A DNA stretch of 32,341 bases from assembly GCA_035499655.1 (NCBI GenBank), contig DATJYL010000211.1, forward strand, positions 1 to 32,341, written 5' to 3'. Within the stretch, counting starts at the first letter, position 1, and each line of letters starts with the position of its first letter. Position numbers and translations under genes: made by a program. The stretch is from Pirellulales bacterium. Lineage in GTDB: Bacteria > Planctomycetota > Planctomycetia > Pirellulales > JADZDJ01. Positions 1-7,778 of this stretch are shown here, piece by piece. Under the pieces are notes generated by a model, which saw only the letters and a list, made by a program, of their open reading frames with translations, was not told the DNA's origin and did not search any database.

Positions 1-593
1 ACAATGGCCTGATCCATTTGATCGCCACCGGTGTGGCAGGAATGTTGGGACACGACGCCGCCCAGGCTGAGCACGGCCACTTCGGTCGCGCCGGCGCCGA
101 TGTCGATGAGCATGCTGGCCACGGGCTCGGCCACGGGGAGGCGCAATCCCAAGGCCGCGGCCTGGGCAACGCCGACCAACATCACTTGCCCGGCGCCGGC
201 CCGATGGGCACTGGTGTAAATGGCATGCTTTTCGACCGGGGTCAGGCAGGCGGGAGCGGCCATTAACAAGCGGGGGCGCAATCCGAAACGGAGCGGGCGC
301 GCCTTTCGCAAAAAATAGCGCAGCATCGCTTCGCACAAATGAAAGTTGGTAATGACACCGCCGGCCAGCGGGCGCACCACGCTGACTGAATCGGGAGTGC
401 GGCCCAACATCTGCCGGGCTAAATGCCCCACGGCGCAACCGCCCGACAATAACCGATTGGCGGTGCGCGAAACCGCGACGACGGAGGGTTCTTCCAGCAC
501 GACGCCTTCGCCGGGCAGCGCCACGCGAGTGGCAGCCGTGCCCAGGTCGATGGCCAAATCAGCGTGCAACAGAGCGGACAGGCGAGGGAGCAT
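1..593 (-). CDS. mreB: Divergent MreB-like actin homologue, partial (C-terminus outside window)
   Basis: Bacterial actin-like protein; MreB normally polymerises under the inner membrane and organises wall synthesis. The window holds the first 197 codons from the ATG at 591-593. Seen: a phosphate-1 motif at residues 14-22 (AIDLGTAAT), EEPSVVAV at 34-41, QMLGRTPDSV at 61-70 and DIGAGATEVAVLSLGGVV at 164-181, all in MreB order. Odd: the usual LIEEPMAAAIG is here LVGVAQAAALG (residues 139-149), and GGGTTEV is GAGATEV, so the glutamate and the first threonine linked to ATP hydrolysis are replaced. It is the third gene of a minus-strand operon, 68 bases after a small membrane-protein gene. Family assignment is firm; function as an active ATPase is doubtful. 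Confidence 0.85.
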   Translation of the reverse strand, partial: MLPRLSALLHADLAIDLGTAATRVALPGEGVVLEEPSVVAVSRTANRLLSGGCAVGHLARQMLGRTPDSVSVVRPLAGGVITNFHLCEAMLRYFLRKARPLRFGLRPRLLMAAPACLTPVEKHAIYTSAHRAGAGQVMLVGVAQAAALGLRLPVAEPVASMLIDIGAGATEVAVLSLGGVVSQHSCHTGGDQMDQAI

Positions 594-661
594 CCTTGCT
601 CACAGTGCGAAATAGAAGGTGTGCGAAATCGAAACTGCGCAACATTGAAAAAACCGAGAAC

Positions 662-955
662 TCAACAAGCGGAAACAAGCAAGAACCGGTGAACTTGCTC
701 TTCGGCAACCAGGATCGTGGGGGTCGGGAGCATTTGCATTTGCGGCGCTGCTTGCGATATCGCGGCCGGCACTTTGGCATCGGGCGAAACGTGGATGCTC
801 AAGTTGTAGGCTTTCATTTCCAGGAACAAAAACAAGCAACCGATGCAAATGAACACGAACGCCAAAATCATCATGGCGGTGTAAATGTTGGCCGATTGCT
901 TCAGCATGAACATGCCACGGCCGCCTTCGGGAGGATGAACGTTGCCCAGGGACAT
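662..955 (-). CDS. Small single-pass membrane protein of unknown function
   Basis: A 97-residue protein that I do not recognise. Residues 1-22 are hydrophilic, with a glycine-rich stretch (PPEGGRG). One hydrophobic segment at about 27-47 (MMILAFVFICIGCLFLFLEM) should span the membrane, followed by a roughly 50-residue tail with prolines and valines. The ATG lies only two bases after the stop of the upstream coiled-coil gene, so the two are almost certainly co-translated, and mreB follows 68 bases downstream. By position it may belong to a membrane complex with the coiled-coil protein and the MreB-like protein. That role is inference; the reading frame is well supported by spacing and composition. 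Confidence 0.75.
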   Translation of the reverse strand: MSLGNVHPPEGGRGMFMLKQSANIYTAMMILAFVFICIGCLFLFLEMKAYNLSIHVSPDAKVPAAISQAAPQMQMLPTPTILVAEEQVHRFLLVSAC

Positions 956-957
956 GG

Positions 958-1848
958 TTAGCTCTTGGTGTTGGAAACTTGTGAAATTTTGGATTGCATA
1001 TTGCTGCCGACGTTGTCCCCCTTTTGGATCGGATATTGCTGGAATTCCGACAAAATCGAGGCGACCGCGGTATCGGCTTTCACTTCCATGACCTGCACTT
1101 TGCCGACGTATTTGTCGCCGCGGTAAATATCTAATTCCTGGCCCACGCGCACGCCGTCGTCGGTGCCGATAGAAAGCTCCACTTTGGTGTGCGACACGGC
1201 GGTGATGATGCCGGCCACCGGAATGCGGCTGGCGTCGGCTGGATCGTCAATGGTCATGCCCAGGCCTTTGAGAATCATTTTTGCTTTGCTGACGTCCATG
1301 GCCAGTTCCGTGTTTCGTTCCTGCAGATTGGCCAGGACGCCGTTGGCAACGGATAATTTGTCGGCGAAATCGGTGGCTTTTTTAATTTGCTCGTCGGTTT
1401 CTTTTTGCGAGGCGGCAATTTCGCTGCGAAGTTTTTGGACCTCGTCGGTCAAGTTCGATAAGTTATTCTGCGCCACGTGCAACGCGTTGGTATTGGCCGC
1501 CAAATCGGCTTCTTTCGCGGCCAATTGTTGCGACTTGGAGGCGTTTTCCGTTTTGAGCGAATCGATTTCGGCCTCGGCTTTGCCCAGGGCCTGGATTTTC
1601 GCCGTTTTTTCCGCGTTCAACTGCAACTCCATTTCCGCTTTGTCGTTGGTCAGCTTGGCGTTATCCTCGCGGGCATTTTTTAGCTGTTCTTTGTAGCCGA
1701 CGGTTTGATTGCCGCGGACTTCGCCGGCCGTGCGCATAATTTCCTCACGCCAGTTTTTGTGCGCCGAATAGACCATGATTGAAAACGTGGCGAAGACAAT
1801 GCTCATGATCAACACCAGCACCACAAAAATTCTGCCGACAAGATTCAT
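958..1848 (-). CDS. Membrane-anchored coiled-coil protein with C-terminal beta domain (MreC-like architecture)
   Basis: A 296-residue protein. Residues 5-27 form one transmembrane helix (VVLVLIMSIVFATFSIMVY), which probably leaves the rest outside the inner membrane. Residues about 45-200 are rich in Lys, Glu, Ala, Asn and Gln with heptad-like spacing and should form a long coiled coil. Residues about 212-285 look like a small beta-barrel (VAGIITAV, VELSIGTDDGVRVGQELDIYRG, KGDNVGS). The order membrane helix, coiled coil, beta domain resembles MreC, but I see no clear MreC motif, so I do not use that name. It is the first gene of the operon leading to the MreB-like gene and has a strong promoter about 210 bases upstream. 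Confidence 0.8.
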   Translation of the reverse strand: MNLVGRIFVVLVLIMSIVFATFSIMVYSAHKNWREEIMRTAGEVRGNQTVGYKEQLKNAREDNAKLTNDKAEMELQLNAEKTAKIQALGKAEAEIDSLKTENASKSQQLAAKEADLAANTNALHVAQNNLSNLTDEVQKLRSEIAASQKETDEQIKKATDFADKLSVANGVLANLQERNTELAMDVSKAKMILKGLGMTIDDPADASRIPVAGIITAVSHTKVELSIGTDDGVRVGQELDIYRGDKYVGKVQVMEVKADTAVASILSEFQQYPIQKGDNVGSNMQSKISQVSNTKS

Positions 1849-2059
1849 TGTTTGCTCCCTGCGGCCGGATCAACCCGGCGCAAAGTTGCGTACAAGGCCG
1901 CCTCGATACCACGGGGGAAAATCTGCCAGTTCCGTGAGTTAGCCCGCGATCGAACACCAAGCGGCACAACGTACCCCGGCAACGCGGCGTTCCACACCGG
2001 TCGTGGGATCGATAAGTTCTTAGTTAATCAGGAGATAAGTTCCCTGAACTAACTCATTT

Positions 2060-2089
2060 AGTATAATTGGCGGCAGACGGCGATGTCAA
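2060..2089 (-). promoter_or_regulatory. Sigma-70-type promoter of the coiled-coil / mreB operon
   Basis: On the minus strand TTGACA (2084-2089) and TATACT (2060-2065) are separated by 18 bases. It lies between the lnt stop and the coiled-coil gene start, and would give a leader of about 205 bases. The leader contains two copies of GAACTTATC (about 2012-2043) of unknown meaning. The rest of the gap 1849-2204 shows no gene. Confidence 0.7.
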
Positions 2090-2204
2090 TTGAAATCGCG
2101 TTAATCTCGGCAAGCCAAGAAGAGTGGGATGATTGGCATTTCCACATGAATTGTCGCTTGGAAAAGCAAAAAGCTGTGGGCGCCGCCAGTCTGAACAACA
2201 CACG

Positions 2205-3965
2205 TTAATTCGATACCGCGACGTGGTTTCCGCGCCGCCGCCCGCGCCAATCCCAAACGCCCGCCGCGGCCAATCCGAGGCAGCCGGCCAGGCACAGTCC
2301 GGAGAATAAATCTCCGTGTTGCAGATAAAAACTCCGCCGGCTGTCGGGTTCCGGTTGGGCGATAATGACCGCCGTGGCCCGGCGCGGTCCCTGGCGCACA
2401 ATTTGGCCGTTGCTGTCGATCCACGCCGAAAAGCCGGTGTTGGCGGCAATCAGCAGCGGCTTGCGCATTTCAATCGCGCGAAATACGCCGCAGGCCAAGT
2501 GCATGTCGAGTTCGCTCGATCCGCGAAACCAACCGTCGTTGGTAATGTTCAAAAGCACGTCTGGCTCTTCGCCTTGGGCGCGCAGTTGCAATACTTGGCG
2601 GCGGATGAGATGCGGGATGACCGTTTCGTAGCAAATGTCTGGACCGAAGCGGAAGTCGCCCAGTTTTTGGGAAACCGCCTTCGTGCCCGAAGTGAGTCCG
2701 CCGGTGAGGGGCGTAATTTTGTACAGAAACGGCAAGTACTCCGCAAACGGAATGTACTCGCCGAACATGACCGGGTGCATTTTGTCGTACCGCGCCAAAG
2801 GCTTGCCCTGTGAGTCGACGAACAGCGCGCTGTTGTAATAATCTTCGCGGTAATGGTCGCCGCCTGAATTACTGAAATCGACGGCGTCGATACCCAGCAG
2901 CAGCGGGGGCGGCAGCGGCGCATTAAATTTATCTGCCACGATGCCGCGGAAAAAATCTTGCAAGTCGCGCAAATTTTTCTCGCTTGTGCTGGCCAGCTCC
3001 GCCGGCGTTTGCCTCCAGTCGGCCGGAGGTTGGAAGTTGGGGGAGAAGGTAAACAGGGAATAGCGGTACATGGTCTCGGGCCAGACCAGCAAATCCAAGT
3101 TTGGTTGCTCGATCAGCGCCTGCTTCGAGAGCCGCAGATATTCATCCAGGACGGCGTTGAGTTTATTTTCATCGCTTTTTACTTCGACGTCGATGGAACC
3201 TTGAATCAATGCCACCGTCGGCCCGGGCCGAGTGTGATTGCCAGCTTTCCGCCATTGGCCATACACTACCGCTCCAGCCAGAGCGATCACCAGCGGCGCG
3301 ATCGGCCACAAAGCAAGCCGTTGGCCGCGCCAGGGCAGCGTCAGTGCCACACAAGCCGCCACCAGCATTACCAGGCCGCTCACGCCGTAATCGCCGATGA
3401 TGTCGGCAATTTGAATCACAGTGGGCCAGTGGATTTGGGTGTGGGACAGAGCCCCCATCGTGAACCCGCTCAGCAAATGACCGCGGGCCAGTTCCAGGCC
3501 GGTCCACACGACAGGCGCGGCCACGACGAGCGAAATTCCCAACCGCTGCACCGCCACGCGCACCAGGCCGACAAACACGGGTAAGTAAAATGCCAAATAG
3601 AACGAGAGGGCGAGCCAGCCGAAATACGTGGTCCAATGCGGGAGCCGCAGCCAGTGAATGGCTGCCAGCCAGAAGGCAAACCCGGCCAGCCACAAGGCAC
3701 GGTAGGGTTTTCGCCCGTCGAGATTAGCCTGCCGGCACAAGAGCAGCCAGGGCACAGGGGCGATCCACGCCAGGGGCCACAGATCAAACGGCGGCAGTGA
3801 AAGATAGACGAGTAAGCTTCCGAGCAACCCCAAACCGAGCGTCGTATGCAATCTTGCTTCGGCGCGATTGAAGAACGAATCGGCTACCGCAAGATTCTCT
3901 CGCGGAGCATCTTTCGCAGTCGCTGAACGAACTTGTTGTTTCACGCCGGCTGCCGAGGTTGCCAT
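2205..3965 (-). CDS. lnt: Apolipoprotein N-acyltransferase
   Basis: A 586-residue inner-membrane enzyme that N-acylates the N-terminal cysteine of lipoproteins, the last step of lipoprotein maturation. The N-terminal half has several hydrophobic segments between about 42 and 235. The periplasmic nitrilase-type domain starts near 249 (TVALIQGSI). The expected Glu-Lys-Cys triad is visible as E297 in VWPETMY, K395 in RYDKMHPVMFGEY and C445 in GPDICYE. NITNDGWF (473-480) is also typical. It is somewhat longer than the E. coli protein (about 510), mainly through a hydrophilic N-terminus of about 40 residues and a loop near 310-370. It lies 84 bases downstream of moeA on the same strand and is probably co-transcribed. 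Confidence 0.93.
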   Translation of the reverse strand: MATSAAGVKQQVRSATAKDAPRENLAVADSFFNRAEARLHTTLGLGLLGSLLVYLSLPPFDLWPLAWIAPVPWLLLCRQANLDGRKPYRALWLAGFAFWLAAIHWLRLPHWTTYFGWLALSFYLAFYLPVFVGLVRVAVQRLGISLVVAAPVVWTGLELARGHLLSGFTMGALSHTQIHWPTVIQIADIIGDYGVSGLVMLVAACVALTLPWRGQRLALWPIAPLVIALAGAVVYGQWRKAGNHTRPGPTVALIQGSIDVEVKSDENKLNAVLDEYLRLSKQALIEQPNLDLLVWPETMYRYSLFTFSPNFQPPADWRQTPAELASTSEKNLRDLQDFFRGIVADKFNAPLPPPLLLGIDAVDFSNSGGDHYREDYYNSALFVDSQGKPLARYDKMHPVMFGEYIPFAEYLPFLYKITPLTGGLTSGTKAVSQKLGDFRFGPDICYETVIPHLIRRQVLQLRAQGEEPDVLLNITNDGWFRGSSELDMHLACGVFRAIEMRKPLLIAANTGFSAWIDSNGQIVRQGPRRATAVIIAQPEPDSRRSFYLQHGDLFSGLCLAGCLGLAAAGVWDWRGRRRGNHVAVSN

Positions 3966-4049
3966 TCCTCAAGCGTAAAGCAACAGCCCGCTTGAAGCCA
4001 GATTGAATTGGCGAGTGGATTCCCAAGCTGACGTCTTTGGCGTCGTTCT

Positions 4050-5249
4050 TTACAGCAACAACACGTCGACCGCGTCGCCGGCGGCATAAATTTTCTCGCC
4101 GGCCGGAAAAATCGCCAGTGCATTCGCGCCGGCAAAGCCGCGCAAATCGGCCGAACCCTGCCACGCTTTGGGCTCGACCAGCCAACCCTCGGCCGACGCG
4201 ATAGCCACCGCCGGCCAGTACGTAGGCCGGTCGCTCCGCTGTCGGAACTCGGCCGTTAATTTGGCCGGCTGCGTGCGCTGCGGCGGCTCCCAATGCCTGC
4301 CCGCGAGGCGTGCTATCGCCGGCTTTACGAACAGTTCGAAACACACCAGGCTGCTCAGCGGATTCCCCGGCACGCCGAAGACCAACGTCGAATTTTTCGC
4401 CACGCCGAACCACAACGGCTTGCCGGGTTTCAAATTTACCTTGTGAAATACCTGTCTCACGCCCAGTTCGGTCAATCCGGCGGGGACTAAATCGAGCACG
4501 CCGGCCGAGACGCCGCCGGAAATCACGAGCACGTCGCTTTGTAAACCGGCCTGAAAACATTTTCGCAGTTCGGCCACCTCGTCGCGCGCAATTCCCAGAT
4601 CGTGCGGTGTCGCCCCAGCCTTCCGCACGGCCGTCGCCAGCAGCGGACCGTTGGCATTGCGAATTTGGCCTGTCGCCGGTTGCTGATCGGCGGGAACCAA
4701 TTCGTTCCCCGAAGAAACAATTGCCACTTGCACGGGCGGAATGGCATGGAGCCGGGCCCGCCCCACTTCGGCCAGCAAACCGATTTCTGCCGGGCCCAAT
4801 TCCACGCCGCTGTGCAGGACGATATCCCCCCGCCGCAGCGATTTGCCGCGGCGCATGATGTTTTGGCCGGCGCGAAAATGCTCGTCGTGAATATCGACTA
4901 CGTCACTTCTAGCCCGTGTCCGTTCCACCATCACCACGGCATCCGCTCCCTCGGGAAGGGGCGCGCCGGTCATGATGCGCGTGCAACAACCGGGAATGAT
5001 TTTGCGCGTGGGAACCGCACCCGCCGTTACTTCTTCCAGCACGCTCAGCTTGGCCCGGCCATCGGCCAAATCAGCGGCCAACACCGCGTAGCCATCGACC
5101 ATTGATTTATCGTGCGGCGGACTGTCGATGTCGCTGGTGACATCTTCGGCCAATACCAAACCCGAAGCCTCTGCCAGTGGCACTTCGCCCGGCGGTTTGG
5201 GCCGCGCGTTTTCGAGAACGAAACTCAGCGCTTCGGCGACAGAAAGCAT
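4050..5249 (-). CDS. moeA: Molybdopterin molybdenumtransferase MoeA
   Basis: A 399-residue cytoplasmic enzyme that inserts molybdate into adenylylated molybdopterin to give molybdenum cofactor. Seen: KSMVDGYAV near residue 49, TGAPLPEGADAVVMVE near 93, SSGNELV near 179, the MPT-binding signature SGGVSAG near 242, KPGKPLWFG near 273 and GVPGNPLSS near 292, followed by the small C-terminal beta domain. Length fits the family. The ATG lies two bases after the stop of the upstream amidotransferase gene, implying coupling. The cofactor could serve the molybdenum hydroxylase encoded at 10358-13087; this link is inference. No Moco riboswitch is visible upstream. Confidence 0.95.
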   Translation of the reverse strand: MLSVAEALSFVLENARPKPPGEVPLAEASGLVLAEDVTSDIDSPPHDKSMVDGYAVLAADLADGRAKLSVLEEVTAGAVPTRKIIPGCCTRIMTGAPLPEGADAVVMVERTRARSDVVDIHDEHFRAGQNIMRRGKSLRRGDIVLHSGVELGPAEIGLLAEVGRARLHAIPPVQVAIVSSGNELVPADQQPATGQIRNANGPLLATAVRKAGATPHDLGIARDEVAELRKCFQAGLQSDVLVISGGVSAGVLDLVPAGLTELGVRQVFHKVNLKPGKPLWFGVAKNSTLVFGVPGNPLSSLVCFELFVKPAIARLAGRHWEPPQRTQPAKLTAEFRQRSDRPTYWPAVAIASAEGWLVEPKAWQGSADLRGFAGANALAIFPAGEKIYAAGDAVDVLLL

Positions 5250-5251
5250 AT

Positions 5252-5839
5252 TTAGATGCGAGTGGCCAAAAACCGCCGTAATATGTCGAAGCCGCCCGGC
5301 GTTAAAAAACTCTCTGGATGAAATTGCACGCCGAAGGTCGGATGCCGCTTGTGGCGAATGCCCATAATTTCCTGGCTGCCATCGGGGGCGTCGGCCCAGG
5401 CGGTTACTTCGAAATCGGGCGAGAGGGTGCCCGGCTCGATTACTAGACTGTGGTAGCGCGTGGCTTCAAACGGATTGGGCAAACCCTCGAATAGTCCACC
5501 GCCGGTGTGATGAATGCGGTCCACTTTGCCGTGCATCAGTTGTTTTGCCCGAACGATGCGCCCCCCGGTGGCTTGGCCGATCGCTTGATGTCCCAGGCAG
5601 ACGCCCAAAATCGGCAGCTTTCCGGAAAACCGCTGGATGCAGGCGCAGGAAATTCCGGCCTCGCTGGGCGTGCACGGCCCGGGCGAAATGATGAGGTGCG
5701 ACGGCGCCAGCCGCGCGATGTCGTCGGTCGAAATTTCATCGTTGCGAAATACTTTCAGATCGAGCGCAGCGTCGATCTCTCCCAACCGCTGAACGAGGTT
5801 GTAGGTGAAGGAATCGTAATTGTCGATGAGAATGATCAT
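5252..5839 (-). CDS. pabA: Anthranilate / aminodeoxychorismate synthase glutamine amidotransferase subunit
   Basis: A 195-residue class I glutamine amidotransferase that delivers ammonia from glutamine to a chorismate-using partner (TrpE or PabB), for tryptophan or folate synthesis. It opens with IDNYDSFTYNLVQ, has the oxyanion segment ISPGPCTPSEAG (51-62), the nucleophile C81 in GVCLGHQAIGQA, and the His-Glu pair in FHPES (H174, E176). No partner subunit is in the window, so TrpG and PabA cannot be separated and it may serve both. It begins a tight minus-strand run with moeA and lnt. The 97-base gap on its 5' side is largely two copies of a palindromic repeat. Confidence 0.92.
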   Translation of the reverse strand: MIILIDNYDSFTYNLVQRLGEIDAALDLKVFRNDEISTDDIARLAPSHLIISPGPCTPSEAGISCACIQRFSGKLPILGVCLGHQAIGQATGGRIVRAKQLMHGKVDRIHHTGGGLFEGLPNPFEATRYHSLVIEPGTLSPDFEVTAWADAPDGSQEIMGIRHKRHPTFGVQFHPESFLTPGGFDILRRFLATRI

Positions 5840-5848
5840 TTACTGAAA

Positions 5849-5877
5849 ATCATAAAACTGCGACCATTAGTCAGGCT
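5849..5877 (+). repeat. Palindromic intergenic repeat, family A (degraded copy)
   Basis: ATCATAAAACTGCGACC followed by ATTAGTCAGGCT. It matches the copy at 22664-22691 base for base except at a handful of positions, most of them in or near the hairpin stem. It lies just upstream of pabA. Confidence 0.6.
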
Positions 5878-5909
5878 GATCTGTCAATGGATTGTCGATT
5901 GGCACTGCG

Positions 5910-5934
5910 GCGCGACTGCTGGTCGCGGCTTTCT
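5910..5934 (-). repeat. Palindromic intergenic repeat, family A (inverted copy)
   Basis: Read on the minus strand it is AGAAAGCCGCGACC followed by AGCAGTCGCGC, a hairpin matching the intact copy at 22664. Together with the neighbouring degraded copy it fills much of the gap 5840-5936. Confidence 0.6.
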
Positions 5935-5936
5935 AC

Positions 5937-6227
5937 TCATCCCGACACTAATTTCGAGGGATGAGGTTCGCGGTTCACCAGCGGCAACACTTGAGGCTGG
6001 TACACGGTGGTATAGGCTTTTGCCGTGCGATGCGTATCGAGCGCCGCTTGCGATTCCCAGCGTTCGGTCAGCAAAAACCGCGTGGGGTCGTTGTTGGATT
6101 GATAGACCTCAAACCGCAGGCAGCCGGGCTCCTGCCGCGACAGCCGCGCTTGCTCCGCCAACAGCCCGCTGACCTTTTCCACGTCGGCAGGCTCTTTCAC
6201 GGTTAACCAAATGTTGAGGTACAGCAT
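5937..6227 (-). CDS. Antibiotic-biosynthesis-monooxygenase (ABM) domain protein
   Basis: A 96-residue protein of the dimeric alpha/beta-barrel ABM superfamily, which includes small quinol monooxygenases and heme-degrading enzymes. Seen: the first strand LYLNIWLTVKEP, the helix DVEKVSGLLAEQARLSRQEPGCLRFEVYQ, then RFLLTERWESQAALDTHRTAKAY, the usual W-x-S-x-x-x-x-x-H pattern. The substrate cannot be told. An in-frame ATG at 6296 would add 23 residues, but these are encoded by the repeated TGACCAATG-type DNA and its palindrome, so I place the start at 6225-6227. It is divergent from nadA and is not clearly part of the pabA operon. Confidence 0.8.
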   Translation of the reverse strand: MLYLNIWLTVKEPADVEKVSGLLAEQARLSRQEPGCLRFEVYQSNNDPTRFLLTERWESQAALDTHRTAKAYTTVYQPQVLPLVNREPHPSKLVSG

Positions 6228-6230
6228 GGC

Positions 6231-6285
6231 GATGAATGACCAATGACCATCCCGGCGCGCCGGGACGAATAACCAATGAAAATGA
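6231..6285. repeat. Phrase repeat (TGACCAATGACCA) enclosing a CCCGGCGCGCCGGG palindrome
   Basis: GAATGACCAATGACCAT on one side and ACGAATAACCAATG on the other surround a perfect 14-base palindrome at 6251-6264. The same words recur at 18381-18459, and the same palindrome at 18287-18301. Confidence 0.6.
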
Positions 6286-6425
6286 CCGTGCGACACATGC
6301 TCAGTTTAGCCCGTGCCTGCAGGCCGGGCCATAGCGCGGACCGCGATCGATCGGTTTGCGAATTACGAATTTGCCCCATCTTGCGGGCCCGAGGGGCGCA
6401 TCGTGTGCGAATACCGGCGGTGCGA

Positions 6426-6431
6426 TATAAT
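6426..6431 (+). promoter_or_regulatory. Possible -10 box for nadA
   Basis: A perfect TATAAT lies 82 bases before the nadA start, but no acceptable -35 box is found 16-18 bases upstream, so this is tentative. Confidence 0.3.
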
Positions 6432-6455
6432 TTGTTGGAAGCTATTTCAAAACTG

Positions 6456-6484
6456 AGGGTTCGGCTCGGCGGGAGCCTTGCCCT
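6456..6484. repeat. Hairpin in the nadA leader
   Basis: AGGG and CCCT enclose an inner stem of GGCTC and GAGCC (6463-6467, 6473-6477) with a five-base loop. It sits between the TATAAT and the nadA start. It may be a leader structure or a mobile palindrome. It has no T-run, so it is not a standard terminator. Confidence 0.5.
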
Positions 6485-6512
6485 TCCAAACCACTGATTT
6501 TCGATCACGACC

Positions 6513-7688
6513 ATGCCCACTAGCAGCGCCGAACTTGCACCGTCCGGTTCGCCGGCGTTGGAATTCAAGCCTTACCGCGGCTTGTCGAACGAAGCTCTTG
6601 CGCGCCGCATCAATGCGGTTCGGGCCGAGATGGGCTCGCGGCTTTTGATTTTGGGGCATCACTATCAGCAGGACGAAGTGATTGCTCTGTCGGACTTGCA
6701 GGGGGACAGCTACCAGCTCAGTCGCATGGCCGCCGACAGCCGCGATTGCCGCTTTATTGCGTTTTGCGGCGTGCACTTCATGGCCGAAACCGCCGACATT
6801 GTCGCCAACCGGCCCGACAAACTGGCGGAGCGTAGCGGCGAGCGAGTCACCGTGGTGCTGCCCGACATGGCCGCGGGCTGCTCGATGGCGGATATGGCCG
6901 GGATCGATCAGGTGGAAAGCTGCTGGGAAGAACTGGCTGAAGTGATTGACACGGGCGACATCACGCCGGTGACGTACATCAACTCCGCCGCGAGTCTGAA
7001 AGCGTTTTGCGGCCGGCACGGCGGCATTGTGTGCACATCTTCCAATGCCGCCGCCGTTTTGAATTGGGCATTCCGGCGCACGAAGCGAGTGCTGTTTTTT
7101 CCCGATCAACATCTGGGCCGCAACACGGCCAAGGCGATGGGCATTCCGCTGACGGAAATGGCGGTGTGGAACCCGCTGGCCAGTCAGCTGAGGGGCAACA
7201 TCGGCTCCCTGGGGGGCAACACGGCCGCCGCGCTGGAAAATGCCAAAGTGCTGCTTTGGCAAGGGCATTGCAGCGTGCACGCCATGTTCCGGCCGGAGCA
7301 TGTGGACGCGTTTCGGGCGAAATTCCCGGGCATCAAAATTCTGGTGCATCCGGAATGTGCGATGGAAGTGGTCGACAAAAGCGACGTGAGCGGCAGCACC
7401 AGCAAAATCATTCGCACTGTAAAGGAAGCGCCGCCGGGAACCAAATGGGCCATCGGCACGGAGCTGCACTTGGTGAACCGGCTGAAGCACGAGCATCCCG
7501 AGCAGGAGATCCATTTTCTTTCGCCGGTGGTGTGCATGTGCGCAACGATGTACCGCATCGACCTGGCGCACTTGTGTTGGAGCCTGGAGAACCTATCGGC
7601 CGGCACCCCGGTGAATGTGATCCAAGTCGACCCCGCCACGGCCCACCACGCCCTGGTGGCGCTGGAAAGAATGTTAGCGGTCAAGTGA
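6513..7688 (+). CDS. nadA: Quinolinate synthase
   Basis: A 391-residue cytoplasmic [4Fe-4S] enzyme that condenses iminoaspartate with dihydroxyacetone phosphate to make quinolinate for NAD synthesis. Seen: LILGHHYQQDEVIALSD (45-61), GDSYQLSR (64-71), FCGVHFMAETADI (84-96), and candidate cluster cysteines C123 (AGCSMADM), C253 (GHCSVH) and C341 or C343 (VVCMCATM). It is longer than the E. coli enzyme (about 347), with an N-terminal extension of about 20 residues and extra inner segments. No nadB or nadC is adjacent. It is transcribed alone and converges on the ygeY-like gene. I looked for an NAD riboswitch in the leader and do not recognise one. Confidence 0.95.
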   Translation: MPTSSAELAPSGSPALEFKPYRGLSNEALARRINAVRAEMGSRLLILGHHYQQDEVIALSDLQGDSYQLSRMAADSRDCRFIAFCGVHFMAETADIVANRPDKLAERSGERVTVVLPDMAAGCSMADMAGIDQVESCWEELAEVIDTGDITPVTYINSAASLKAFCGRHGGIVCTSSNAAAVLNWAFRRTKRVLFFPDQHLGRNTAKAMGIPLTEMAVWNPLASQLRGNIGSLGGNTAAALENAKVLLWQGHCSVHAMFRPEHVDAFRAKFPGIKILVHPECAMEVVDKSDVSGSTSKIIRTVKEAPPGTKWAIGTELHLVNRLKHEHPEQEIHFLSPVVCMCATMYRIDLAHLCWSLENLSAGTPVNVIQVDPATAHHALVALERMLAVK

Positions 7689-7778
7689 TTTGAAAAAGAT
7701 CACTCCCAGTAGATTCGTTCTCCAGAAGCGGGAGCGGGCCTGAGTGAGAATGTTGGATTGATGCGCGCAGGGTGCAAC

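Noticed and set aside
4050-5249. Molybdenum-cofactor riboswitch upstream of moeA
   Set aside because: moeA follows the amidotransferase gene by two bases, leaving no room, and none is recognised upstream of that gene.
6228-6296. Longer start for the ABM protein (23 extra residues)
   Set aside because: The added part is encoded by a phrase repeat and palindrome, and the ABM domain begins right at the inner ATG.
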